Below, piece after piece: positions 55,594 to 62,851 of a DNA stretch of 64,000 nt. The notes under the pieces are model-generated. The model was not told the origin of the DNA, searched no databases, and saw nothing but the letters and a program-made list of their open reading frames with translations. The DNA is taken from positions 1 through 64,000 of the forward strand of contig JADDKJ010000009.1 in NCBI GenBank assembly GCA_033717875.1, written 5' to 3'. This DNA comes from SBBG01 sp033717875 (GTDB lineage Bacteria > Pseudomonadota > Gammaproteobacteria > Ga0077554 > Ga007554). Every line of letters begins with the position of its first letter. Within the stretch, counting starts at the first letter, position 1. Made by a program: the position numbers and the translations under genes.

Positions 55594-55876
55594 TTAATCC
55601 GTAGCCGACGCCACGAGGTCGTCATCGACGAACATGACTCCGGTATCCTGTCCTGTCCGATGCACCACCAACCCCCGCAACCGGCGCTTTCCCACGCCGG
55701 GCACATTGAAGGTCAGCTCGACCAAGGCACCACAGGGCAGAGGCATTTCTGGCGTCTCGATAAGCATCCCGTCGGAACTGATATTCAACAGGCTGCACGC
55801 TGAAAAAACACTGGCCGAGATAACAAATCGTCACTTCGCCTTCCTCTGGCTGGCGTCTGCTCCAACGGTGTTCCAT
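55594..55876 (-). pseudogene. PilZ-domain protein, frameshifted at a T-run
   Basis: MEHRWSRRQPEEGEVTICYL (RxxxR-like start of PilZ) reads into a run of six T. With five T the frame continues as CSLLNISSDGMLIETPEMPL and LVVHRTGQDTGVMF, the (D/N)xSxxG core of c-di-GMP-binding PilZ domains, giving about 93 aa. It may be phase-variable slippage, decay or sequencing error. Absent from copy A. Confidence 0.75.
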
Positions 55877-55993
55877 GAACTATCCTCCGTGAAAACGTAT
55901 TTCCCACATGATGAGTGATATTAAAAACCCGTGTGTTGCACACAGGTCAAGCCCGCCGCCTCGAAAACCACTCTCCAGAAATGAAGAACGCAA

Positions 55994-56845
55994 TCACCGC
56001 AACTTCATTGCCTCCGCGCTCAACATGATCACCTCGATTTCCTCGGTGATTTCCTCCTGGCGCAACCTGTTCTTCTTCAGTGAGAGCTCCATGGAGTCTT
56101 TCTCGATACGGTGGATGGCGTTGTCCATGTGTTGCAGGCGTCGGGCATTTTCCGCCATCAGCGAAGAATAGAACAGCTCGTGCAGGGCGGCGAACAGATA
56201 ATGATTCACCAGTTCGGCCAGAAACGCCGGCGGCGGCAGATTCAATAGTGGTGGATGTCCAAAATGCGCGGTCTTGTCTTCGAATTGTCTGAAGGGCTGG
56301 AATATCGAGACGTTTACCTCTGCCTTGTCCGGGTGATGATGAAATACCGTGAGGCGCAAGGGATGCGACGAATCGCGCCGATTTTGAAAAGCATCGAGGG
56401 CATCCACCAACTGCTTCAGCACCGGCTGCACCTCTTCAACCACGGCAGGGCCATCAAGACGGGCGGCGACATGCGGGTCGTCCGCGAGTTTGTTCGCCAG
56501 CCTGTATCCCATCACGATCACTGCGGCGTGCTCCTGGGGATGCGATTGCCGGTGCGACTCCAGGGCGAGCAGCAGGGCTTCGTTGAAATCGCCGCAAAAT
56601 CCGCGCTCGCTTCCCAGGAGAAGATAGACATTTCGGGCATTTTCCTGCCGCACCAGAAGATGCGGATGGAAACCCAGAAAATCCGCCGCTGCGGATTCCA
56701 TGTTCGCCACGACCCTGCGCTGGGTGGAGAGAAATCTTGTCAGCTTGCGCACTTCCATGAATGAAAGATTCTTCATAGCACTCATGATGTCCCTGATTTC
56801 ACCCAGGACTTGCAGGTGCTGTTCCAGTTCATGCCGTCTGCTCAT
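55994..56845 (-). CDS. atpG: Alternate (N-type) F1F0 ATPase gamma subunit
   Basis: Central rotor shaft. 283 aa: RRHELEQHLQVLGEIRDIMS at the N-terminal helix, LLLGSERGFCGDFNEALLLA, and a C-terminal helix ending IMLSAEAMKLR. Last gene of the atpDCQBEFAG operon; its start overlaps atpA by 17 nt. Its 3' 240 bp recur as a fragment at 30575. Confidence 0.92.
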   Translation of the reverse strand: MSRRHELEQHLQVLGEIRDIMSAMKNLSFMEVRKLTRFLSTQRRVVANMESAAADFLGFHPHLLVRQENARNVYLLLGSERGFCGDFNEALLLALESHRQSHPQEHAAVIVMGYRLANKLADDPHVAARLDGPAVVEEVQPVLKQLVDALDAFQNRRDSSHPLRLTVFHHHPDKAEVNVSIFQPFRQFEDKTAHFGHPPLLNLPPPAFLAELVNHYLFAALHELFYSSLMAENARRLQHMDNAIHRIEKDSMELSLKKNRLRQEEITEEIEVIMLSAEAMKLR

Positions 56846-58328
56846 GGCTGGCTCCCGTTTTCATCCAGTCCGTGACGCTTTGCAGCCACTGCTCCCGGCT
56901 GTCCCCGATGCCGAGTTCGCTGTTTTCCACGCCAGCCTTGATCCGTTCCAGGCAGGCAGAAATCGCTTCGATGCCGATGTTGTCGAACAATCCCTCGTTG
57001 AAGGCCACCATCCAGGCCAGTTGAAATTCGATGGGCAGGGGAGAGAGCCGGTCTTGTTTGAAAATTTCGCGCAGTGCGCGGCCGCGCCGGATCTTCGCCT
57101 CCATGGAAGCTTCCAGGCGCGAACCAAACCGGGTAAAGACCTCCAGCTCCAGGAACTGCAAGTAATCGAGCTTCATGCGCCCCGCCTCCTGCTTGATGCG
57201 CGGATGTTGCGCCTTGCCGCCGATGCGCGAAACCGAGCGGGTCACATTGATGGCTGGCAGAAACCCGCCGGCAAACAGGCGCTGATCGAGATGGATCTGG
57301 CCATCGGTGATCGAAATCAGGTTGGTGGGAATATAAGAGGCGATCTCGCCTTGTTCGGTTTCGATGATGGGCAGTGCCGTCATACTGCCGCCGCCATGGG
57401 CAGGCGCAAGGTGGGTGGAACGCTCCAGCAGGCGTGAATGCAGATAAAATATGTCGCCCGGGTAGGCCTCGCGCCCCGGCGGGCGGCGCAACAGCAGCGC
57501 CAATTCACGATAAGCGCGGGCATGGGTCGTCAGGTCGTCGTAAATCACCAGCGTATCGTTGCCTTGCCCCATCCACGTCTCGGCCACGGCGCAGCCGGCA
57601 AACGGCGCAAGATACTTGAGGCCGGGCATCGCCGTGGCTTCGGCGACGACCACCGTGGTATGTTCCATGGCGCCGGCGCGGCGCAGCGTTTCGATGGTGT
57701 TGACGACGCTCGAACGCTTCTGGCCGATGATGACATAGATGCAACGGACATCCTTGCCCTTCTGGTTGATCACGGTATCGATCGCCAGCGCGCTTTTGCC
57801 CACGGCGTTGTCTCCGATGATCAGTTGCCGCTGTCCCTTGCCAATAGGAATCAGCGTGTCGATCATCTTGTTGCCCGTATAAAGGGGGGTGGCCACGAAA
57901 TCACGCGCCACGATGGGGGGCGACGGAACCTCCAGATCGCGCCGATGCCTGCATTCCGGCGGCGGGCCTCCGTCGAGCACGTTGCCCAGGGGGTCGATGA
58001 CGCGTCCGAGCAGGGCTTCGCCCGTCGCTATGGCGAGGCGCTGGCCGGACAGGTAAACGGCGACGCCGGCGGTCAAGGCGCCGGTCTGCTGCAAGAGAAT
58101 GGCGCCGATCCGGTCGTCGGCAAGGTGGAAAACCAGCCCCTTGCTGCCGTCCTCGAAATGGAGGATCTCGTCCATCGCGGCAGACGGCAGCCCCTTGATC
58201 CAGGCAATGCCATCGCCAATGGACAGGACGCTTCCCTGCTCTGCAATGCGCAGGCCGAACCGGTAGTGCGGCAAGCTTCCCGGCTCAGCGACAGGGGAGG
58301 GGCCGGCCGGATCCCGCTCAACTTCCAT
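56829..58328 (-). CDS. atpA: Alternate F1F0 ATPase alpha subunit
   Basis: Non-catalytic nucleotide-binding subunit, 499 aa. Seen: an OB-fold start (GIAWIKGLPSAAMDEILHFE), P-loop GDNAVGKSALAIDT, CIYVIIGQKRSSV, IYDDLTTHARAYRELALLL and ISITDGQIHLDQRLF. Diverged from housekeeping alpha subunits, as usual for N-ATPases. Overlaps atpF by 11 nt. Confidence 0.94.
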   Translation of the reverse strand: MEVERDPAGPSPVAEPGSLPHYRFGLRIAEQGSVLSIGDGIAWIKGLPSAAMDEILHFEDGSKGLVFHLADDRIGAILLQQTGALTAGVAVYLSGQRLAIATGEALLGRVIDPLGNVLDGGPPPECRHRRDLEVPSPPIVARDFVATPLYTGNKMIDTLIPIGKGQRQLIIGDNAVGKSALAIDTVINQKGKDVRCIYVIIGQKRSSVVNTIETLRRAGAMEHTTVVVAEATAMPGLKYLAPFAGCAVAETWMGQGNDTLVIYDDLTTHARAYRELALLLRRPPGREAYPGDIFYLHSRLLERSTHLAPAHGGGSMTALPIIETEQGEIASYIPTNLISITDGQIHLDQRLFAGGFLPAINVTRSVSRIGGKAQHPRIKQEAGRMKLDYLQFLELEVFTRFGSRLEASMEAKIRRGRALREIFKQDRLSPLPIEFQLAWMVAFNEGLFDNIGIEAISACLERIKAGVENSELGIGDSREQWLQSVTDWMKTGASHEQTA

Positions 58329-59067
58329 GATGGGTGGTCTCCCCGAAAAATCTCAACTCATCCCGCAGATTGGCATGCAGAATCCAGGGGCCGATGCCGA
58401 TGCGGAACCCCGCCATCAAGCGATCATCCTCTGCGAATTCGCACGCAATATCTTTCCCGGCCAGGCTGCCGAGCGCTTGTACAAAGGCATTGCGCTGGCG
58501 CTCGCTGACGGGGTAGGCGCTGGTCACTTTCATGGTGGGGTTTTTTTCCTGACAGACAGCGCGTATTGTTTGCAGTTTTTCATCGGGAAGATGCGGCAGG
58601 TCTTCCACTACCACTTCGCCTATCCTGGCTTCTAATTCGGCATTGGCCAGGCGGGACAATAGGCGAGCGGCAAACTGTCCTGCGCGGACCATGGCATCCT
58701 CTTCCAGTGTGCGCCGCATTTCGGCGGCCTGCTGCTGTTCCAGCGCGCGACTCCTTTTGCGTTCCTGCTCCAGGGCGGCTTGCAATGCCGTCATCGACCG
58801 TGCGCGCTCCACGTTGACCTCTTCGAGCATGGCGATTCGCAAGCCGGCCTTTTCGCGTTCCCAGTCGGTGAGGCGGTCTTGATATTGCTGTTTGAGCGAC
58901 TCGGCCTCAACCTGCATTGCCTGCGTCTCCGCCAAGCTTTTTTCGATGACCGACCTGCGTTGCGTGACGGCATCCATCACCGGCTTGTAAAGAAAGCGCT
59001 TCAGGATCCAGAGCAGAACCAGAAAGTTGATGATCTCAAGCGCAAACGTCGTCCAGTTGAATTCCAT
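58318..59067 (-). CDS. atpF: Alternate F1F0 ATPase b subunit, long form
   Basis: Peripheral stalk, 249 aa against about 156 in ordinary b subunits. One N-terminal helix (WTTFALEIINFLVLLWILKR), a long coiled coil (SLAETQAMQVEAESLKQQYQ, ALEQERKRSRALEQQQ), and a C-terminal extension (VTSAYPVSERQRNAFVQALG) that looks like a delta-subunit C-terminus. N-ATPase operons lack a separate delta gene, and none is seen here. Confidence 0.92.
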   Translation of the reverse strand: MEFNWTTFALEIINFLVLLWILKRFLYKPVMDAVTQRRSVIEKSLAETQAMQVEAESLKQQYQDRLTDWEREKAGLRIAMLEEVNVERARSMTALQAALEQERKRSRALEQQQAAEMRRTLEEDAMVRAGQFAARLLSRLANAELEARIGEVVVEDLPHLPDEKLQTIRAVCQEKNPTMKVTSAYPVSERQRNAFVQALGSLAGKDIACEFAEDDRLMAGFRIGIGPWILHANLRDELRFFGETTHHGS

Positions 59068-59107
59068 ATATCGCTCCTCTTTGCCGGAAGCACCGAAGAA
59101 AACAGCG

Positions 59108-59374
59108 CTATTTGAGCACGTACTCCAGCAAAGGATTTCTGAACAGGATGATCAATACGACCACCAGGACATAAATAGCCAGTGATTCGATCATCGCCAG
59201 GCCGATAAACAATGTCCGCGTGATCGACTTTTCAGCCTCGGGCTGCCGCGCCAGGGCATCGAGCGCCATTGCGATGGCGCGCCCCATCGCAATGGCTGGC
59301 AGCATCGCGCCGATGGCGATGGCCAGTGCCGCAGCCACGGTTGATCCCAAGGCAAACCACGTCATGTCTTTCAT
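59108..59374 (-). CDS. atpE: Alternate F1F0 ATPase c subunit
   Basis: Ring-forming proteolipid, 88 aa. Helix 1 (STVAAALAIAIGAMLPAIAM), polar loop LARQPEAEKS, helix 2 with IESLAIYVLVVVLIIL. Glu-Ser and a Tyr four residues after the Ser resemble the Na+-binding pattern ES..IY, but the helix-1 glutamine of known Na+ rings appears to be Met, so the coupling ion (Na+ or H+) is unsettled. Stop/start overlap with atpB. Confidence 0.93.
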   Translation of the reverse strand: MKDMTWFALGSTVAAALAIAIGAMLPAIAMGRAIAMALDALARQPEAEKSITRTLFIGLAMIESLAIYVLVVVLIILFRNPLLEYVLK

Positions 59375-60066
59375 ACAACCTCCTGTTCTTCTCTATGTTT
59401 GACCTGTTGAGTTTGAATCGCCCCGGCGACATAAATCAGCGCCAGCATGCCGAAGATATACGCCTGTACCAGGGCCTCGATGATGTGCAGCATCAGCACC
59501 GGCACCGGCGCGAGAAAGCCCGCCACCAGCAAAACCAGCAGTGCTGCCATTTGCAGGCTGAAGATGTTGCCAAACAGGCGGACGGCCAAAGCGAGCGTGC
59601 GCGTGATCTCGCTGATGATATGGAATGGCAGCAACAACGGATTCGGTCTCAGGTAATGGGAGAGATAGTTCTTGAGGCCATGGGTGCGGATGCCATACCA
59701 GTGCACGGCGAGGAATACCAGGATCGCCAGCGCGGCGGTGAATGACAAATCGCCGGTAGGGGAACGCAGGCCGGGAATCAGGCTGACGAGATTGGCCACG
59801 ACGATGAGAATCCACAGCGTGGCAATAAAGGGCAGCAACCGATGGGGCCGGTCGGGTAGCACAGCACGGATAGCATCCTCGATGGCCAGCACAAGCCCCT
59901 CCACAACGACCTGCCAGCGCCCTGGATCAAGCTTCAGGCGGCGTGTCGAACCCCATGCGGCCAGTCCCAGCACCGCCATGATGCCCCAGGTTACCACCAC
60001 CGTGCTGGTGATGATGAACGGACCGGCGGAGAAAACGGGTGTAATAAAGATATCGGGGTTGGCCAT
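59371..60066 (-). CDS. atpB: Alternate F1F0 ATPase a subunit
   Basis: Stator ion channel, 231 aa with about six helices. EITRTLALAVRLFGNIFSLQ holds the essential arginine (LAVRLFGN), and HIIEALVQAYIFGMLALIYV is the last helix with conserved Gln/Tyr. Three nucleotides after atpQ, overlapping atpE. Confidence 0.94.
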   Translation of the reverse strand: MANPDIFITPVFSAGPFIITSTVVVTWGIMAVLGLAAWGSTRRLKLDPGRWQVVVEGLVLAIEDAIRAVLPDRPHRLLPFIATLWILIVVANLVSLIPGLRSPTGDLSFTAALAILVFLAVHWYGIRTHGLKNYLSHYLRPNPLLLPFHIISEITRTLALAVRLFGNIFSLQMAALLVLLVAGFLAPVPVLMLHIIEALVQAYIFGMLALIYVAGAIQTQQVKHREEQEVV

Positions 60067-60069
60067 GCT

Positions 60070-60363
60070 CTATTCCTTTATGAAAAAATAGACGTTCATC
60101 GCACCGATCGCCAGACCGAGAATGATCATGTTCAAGGTCCAGCCTATCGAATAACCTTCATGCAGGCTATCGAGCCAGCGGCCGAGATAAGCGCCGCCGA
60201 TGACGGGCAGCACGAAAATCAGGCCCAGCACACCAATATAGGCGGATTGCGCCAGCAGGGTAGGGCGCTCCTTGTCCGCCCGCTTCATGCGCGCGACCCG
60301 CCGTTCCACGGCCTTTTTGAGTTTTTCTCCATTGAGATCCCCATCCGATTTCTGGCTGCTCAT
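60070..60363 (-). CDS. atpQ: AtpQ/AtpI-like ATPase assembly membrane protein
   Basis: 97 aa: a charged N-terminus (LKKAVERRVARMKRADKERP) and two helices (IGVLGLIFVLPVIGGAYLGR and WTLNMIILGLAIGAMNVYFF), the AtpI/AtpZ pattern that occupies the atpQ slot of N-ATPase operons. ATG at 60363 overlaps the atpC stop. The atpR gene that usually follows is missing; atpB starts 3 nt later. Confidence 0.82.
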   Translation of the reverse strand: MSSQKSDGDLNGEKLKKAVERRVARMKRADKERPTLLAQSAYIGVLGLIFVLPVIGGAYLGRWLDSLHEGYSIGWTLNMIILGLAIGAMNVYFFIKE

Positions 60364-60770
60364 AGCGATGTTTCCCCGCCGCGCTGCACCCGCCACAGGC
60401 GCTTGAACATTTCTTCCTCCAGGCGACGCAGGCTTTTCTTTACATCGTGCAGGATTTCCTCTTCTTTCAGTAATTGTTCCTGCAACTGGACACCGATGCG
60501 CTGATAATCGGCATCGCGCAGATAACGCCGCGTGTTGATGTGGAGCTGGTTGTCGACAAAATAGAGCAATGCGCCCGGCAGCGCCAGAAACTCCCAGTCG
60601 GCGCCGGGGGTGCGAAAACGCGCCAAACCGAACACCAGCGATGTCATCATGCGCGCATGTCCGGCCAGGATTCCGAAACTCCCGGAATCATCCTCGCCTA
60701 CGAAGCTGACGACGTTTTCGATGCGCTCGTACTGGGTGGCGCTCTGCAAATGGAGGACAAAGGTATTCAT
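60360..60770 (-). CDS. atpC: Alternate F1F0 ATPase epsilon subunit
   Basis: 136 aa. VVSFVGEDDSGSFGILAGHA corresponds to the epsilon N-terminal beta-sandwich (GxFGILxGH), and QLQEQLLKEEEILHDVKKSL to the C-terminal helices. ATG at 60770 overlaps the atpD stop; the longer frame before it is atpD sequence in another frame. Confidence 0.9.
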   Translation of the reverse strand: MNTFVLHLQSATQYERIENVVSFVGEDDSGSFGILAGHARMMTSLVFGLARFRTPGADWEFLALPGALLYFVDNQLHINTRRYLRDADYQRIGVQLQEQLLKEEEILHDVKKSLRRLEEEMFKRLWRVQRGGETSL

Positions 60771-62287
60771 GAAGGAACCGCCTTCATGGTGCCGCGCATA
60801 TAGCACCGGTCTTCCGGCACATCGTCATGATCACCGCGCAGGAAGGCCTCGCAGTCGGCGAGCATATCGGCGAGAGGAACCGACACGCCCTTGATGCCGG
60901 TGTGCTCGGCCACGACATGAAACGGCTGGGTCAGATAGCGTTGCAGCTTGCGCGCGCGCAGCACGATGCGGCGGTCTTTTTCCGAGAGTTCCTCGATACC
61001 GAGCATGGCGATGATGTCCTCCAGTTCGCGATAGCGGGAAAGGTGCTCGCGCACCCCCTCTGCAACGCTGTAGTGCCGGTCTCCGAGAAAATGGCGGTCC
61101 ATCATCTTGCTGCTTGACTGCAAGGGATCGACGGCAGGATAGATGCCCTTTCCGGCCTCGGCACGGGAAAGGATCACCGTTGTATCAAGATGGCTCAGAA
61201 TCGCACTGACCGCCGGATCGGTCATGTCGTCCGCGGGAACATAGACCGCCTGCACAGAGGTGATGTCGCCTTTGGCGGTAGAGATGATACGATCCTGCAA
61301 TTCGGCCACCTCCGTCATCAAGGTGGGCTGATAACCCACTGTCGCCGGCATGCGCCCGAGCAATCCGGAAATCTCGCTTCCGGCCTGCACGAAACGGAAC
61401 ACGTTGTCCATCAGGAACAAAACCTCCTTGTGCAAGGTGTCGCGCAAATATTCGGCATAGGTCAGCGCGGTTAGCCCGACACGGAAGCGCACTCCGGGCG
61501 ACTCGTCCATCTGGCCGAACACCATCACGGTTTGCGGCATGACACCAGCCTCCTGCATCTCGCGCCACAATTCATGGCCTTCGCGGATGCGCTCGCCCAC
61601 GCCGGCGAATACCGAGACTCCCTGATGCAGCGCGACAATGGCATGCATGAATTCCATGATGAGCACCGTCTTGCCGACGCCGGCGCCGCCGAATAATCCG
61701 GTCTTTCCTCCCTTGACGAAGGGACAGAGCAGATCGATCACCTTGATACCAGTTTCCAGTATCCCGCTTGCTTCCACCGTGTCATGAAGTGCGGCGGGTT
61801 TGGCAAGAATGGTTCTGAACTCCTGCGCCGCCAGCGGCATGCCGCCGTCGAGCGGTTGGCCGAAGACATCCAGCAACCGGCCCAGGCATTCCGGCGATAC
61901 CGGCACATGCAACGGCGTCCCGCTGTCGAATACCGCCATCCCCCGCTGCAAGCCGCCTGTTCTGCGTAATGCGACGGCCCGCACGCGCCGCTCATCGAGA
62001 TGTTGATACACCTCGAAGATATGCACCTCATGGGCGTTGGCGGCAAACAGCGCCTGGTGCAACGGCGGCAGGTGATCACAGGCGATATCCACTACCGGAC
62101 CCTGAATCGCCACAATGGCCCCGATCCGCATCCCGTCTTGCCTGAGCCGGGCAAATACCGCAAGCTTCGCCTCGAACTGGCGCAGACAACCGGTGGAACA
62201 AAAATAATAGCGTGTCCCCTCGTAACTCGTGGAACCGGCTGCCGTCTGCTCATCGACGCTCATGCCGCATGCTGGATCGATAGCCAT
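60767..62287 (-). CDS. atpD: Alternate F1F0 ATPase beta subunit with an N-terminal YHS metal-binding domain
   Basis: Catalytic subunit, 506 aa. Residues 1-47 are a complete YHS unit (AIDPACGMSVDEQTA, YYFCSTGCLRQF) like those of the neighbouring metal ATPases. From residue 53 (MRIGAIVAIQGPVVDIA) it is a normal N-type beta subunit with P-loop GGAGVGKTVLIMEF, GERIREGHELWREM, Walker B LFLMDNVFRF and ALTYAEYLRD. AAGGAG stands 6 nt before the YHS ATG; the internal ATG at 62131 has only a weak site, so the fusion is probably the translated form. Head of the atpDCQBEFAG operon. Confidence 0.93.
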   Translation of the reverse strand: MAIDPACGMSVDEQTAAGSTSYEGTRYYFCSTGCLRQFEAKLAVFARLRQDGMRIGAIVAIQGPVVDIACDHLPPLHQALFAANAHEVHIFEVYQHLDERRVRAVALRRTGGLQRGMAVFDSGTPLHVPVSPECLGRLLDVFGQPLDGGMPLAAQEFRTILAKPAALHDTVEASGILETGIKVIDLLCPFVKGGKTGLFGGAGVGKTVLIMEFMHAIVALHQGVSVFAGVGERIREGHELWREMQEAGVMPQTVMVFGQMDESPGVRFRVGLTALTYAEYLRDTLHKEVLFLMDNVFRFVQAGSEISGLLGRMPATVGYQPTLMTEVAELQDRIISTAKGDITSVQAVYVPADDMTDPAVSAILSHLDTTVILSRAEAGKGIYPAVDPLQSSSKMMDRHFLGDRHYSVAEGVREHLSRYRELEDIIAMLGIEELSEKDRRIVLRARKLQRYLTQPFHVVAEHTGIKGVSVPLADMLADCEAFLRGDHDDVPEDRCYMRGTMKAVPS

Positions 62288-62314
62288 GTGATTCTCCTTG
62301 CGACAGATCCCTGG

Positions 62315-62533
62315 TTACTTCGACTGTAACACCATGTATTCGACCGCTGCCTTGATATCGGCGTCGGACAGCGAGCTGTTGCCCGCCTTGGGCGGCATCG
62401 CTCCCTTGCCCTTGATCACCGCCGCGACGAGTGCGTCGGTGCCGGTCGCGATGCGCGGTGCCCATGCGGCCTTGTCGCCGAGTTTCGGCGGTATGGTGGT
62501 GTGGCAGACGGCGCACGCCTTGGCGTAGATCTC
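62315..62533 (-). pseudogene. Cytochrome c5-like fragment, 5' truncated
   Basis: The frame reads IYAKACAVCHTTIPPKLGD, WAPRIATGTDALVAAVIKGK, GAMPPKAGNSSLSDADI and stops normally, matching class I c5-type cytochromes: haem motif CAVCH and axial Met in AMPP. Upstream, a TAA directly precedes the codon before IYAK, so the signal peptide and start are missing. A small insertion or deletion may have removed them. Lies 28 bp before atpD. Confidence 0.82.
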
Positions 62534-62567
62534 TTATAGGGTAAAACCATGCGTCATGGGCATTGCG

Positions 62568-62795
62568 CTATGTTTTGTTAGCATTGTTCTGATGCTCCCA
62601 TTTATCAATACAGTCCAGACCGCAAAAATAACGCACATAATCCTCTGCCTCCTCGGTATGGGCGAGAGATTTAGGGATTTCTTTCAGACAGACTTCACAG
62701 GAAACCGTGGCATATTGAGGTTGTTCCCGCAGGATCTGTTCTTGCAACATTCTTTCTTTTTGTTCGGGCGTTGAGCCATTCTTAGAATCAGACAT
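62568..62795 (-). CDS. DUF3330 zinc-ribbon-like small protein
   Basis: 75 aa with two cysteine pairs: VSCEVCLKEIPKS and YFCGLDCIDKW, the DUF3330 pattern, likely a metal site. DUF3330 proteins occur with mercury and other metal loci. ATG at 62795 after AAGGAG; twenty upstream codons in frame lack homology. Confidence 0.83.
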   Translation of the reverse strand: MSDSKNGSTPEQKERMLQEQILREQPQYATVSCEVCLKEIPKSLAHTEEAEDYVRYFCGLDCIDKWEHQNNANKT

Positions 62796-62851
62796 CGCTA
62801 AGTCTCCTTGATTTCGCTGTTTTATAATAAAATGTAGTTTTGATTGATATT

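Larger units (their letters stand above)
50636..56233 (-). repeat. Duplicated metal-handling module, copy B
   Basis: From the atpG end to the YHS-ATPase, colinear with 25192-30814. Copy B retains PilZ (frameshifted) and the small YHS gene, lacks DUF2933 and ICMT between the small membrane protein and the methyltransferase (only the last few ICMT codons remain at about 54652-54680), and its rhodanese is disrupted. Confidence 0.85.
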
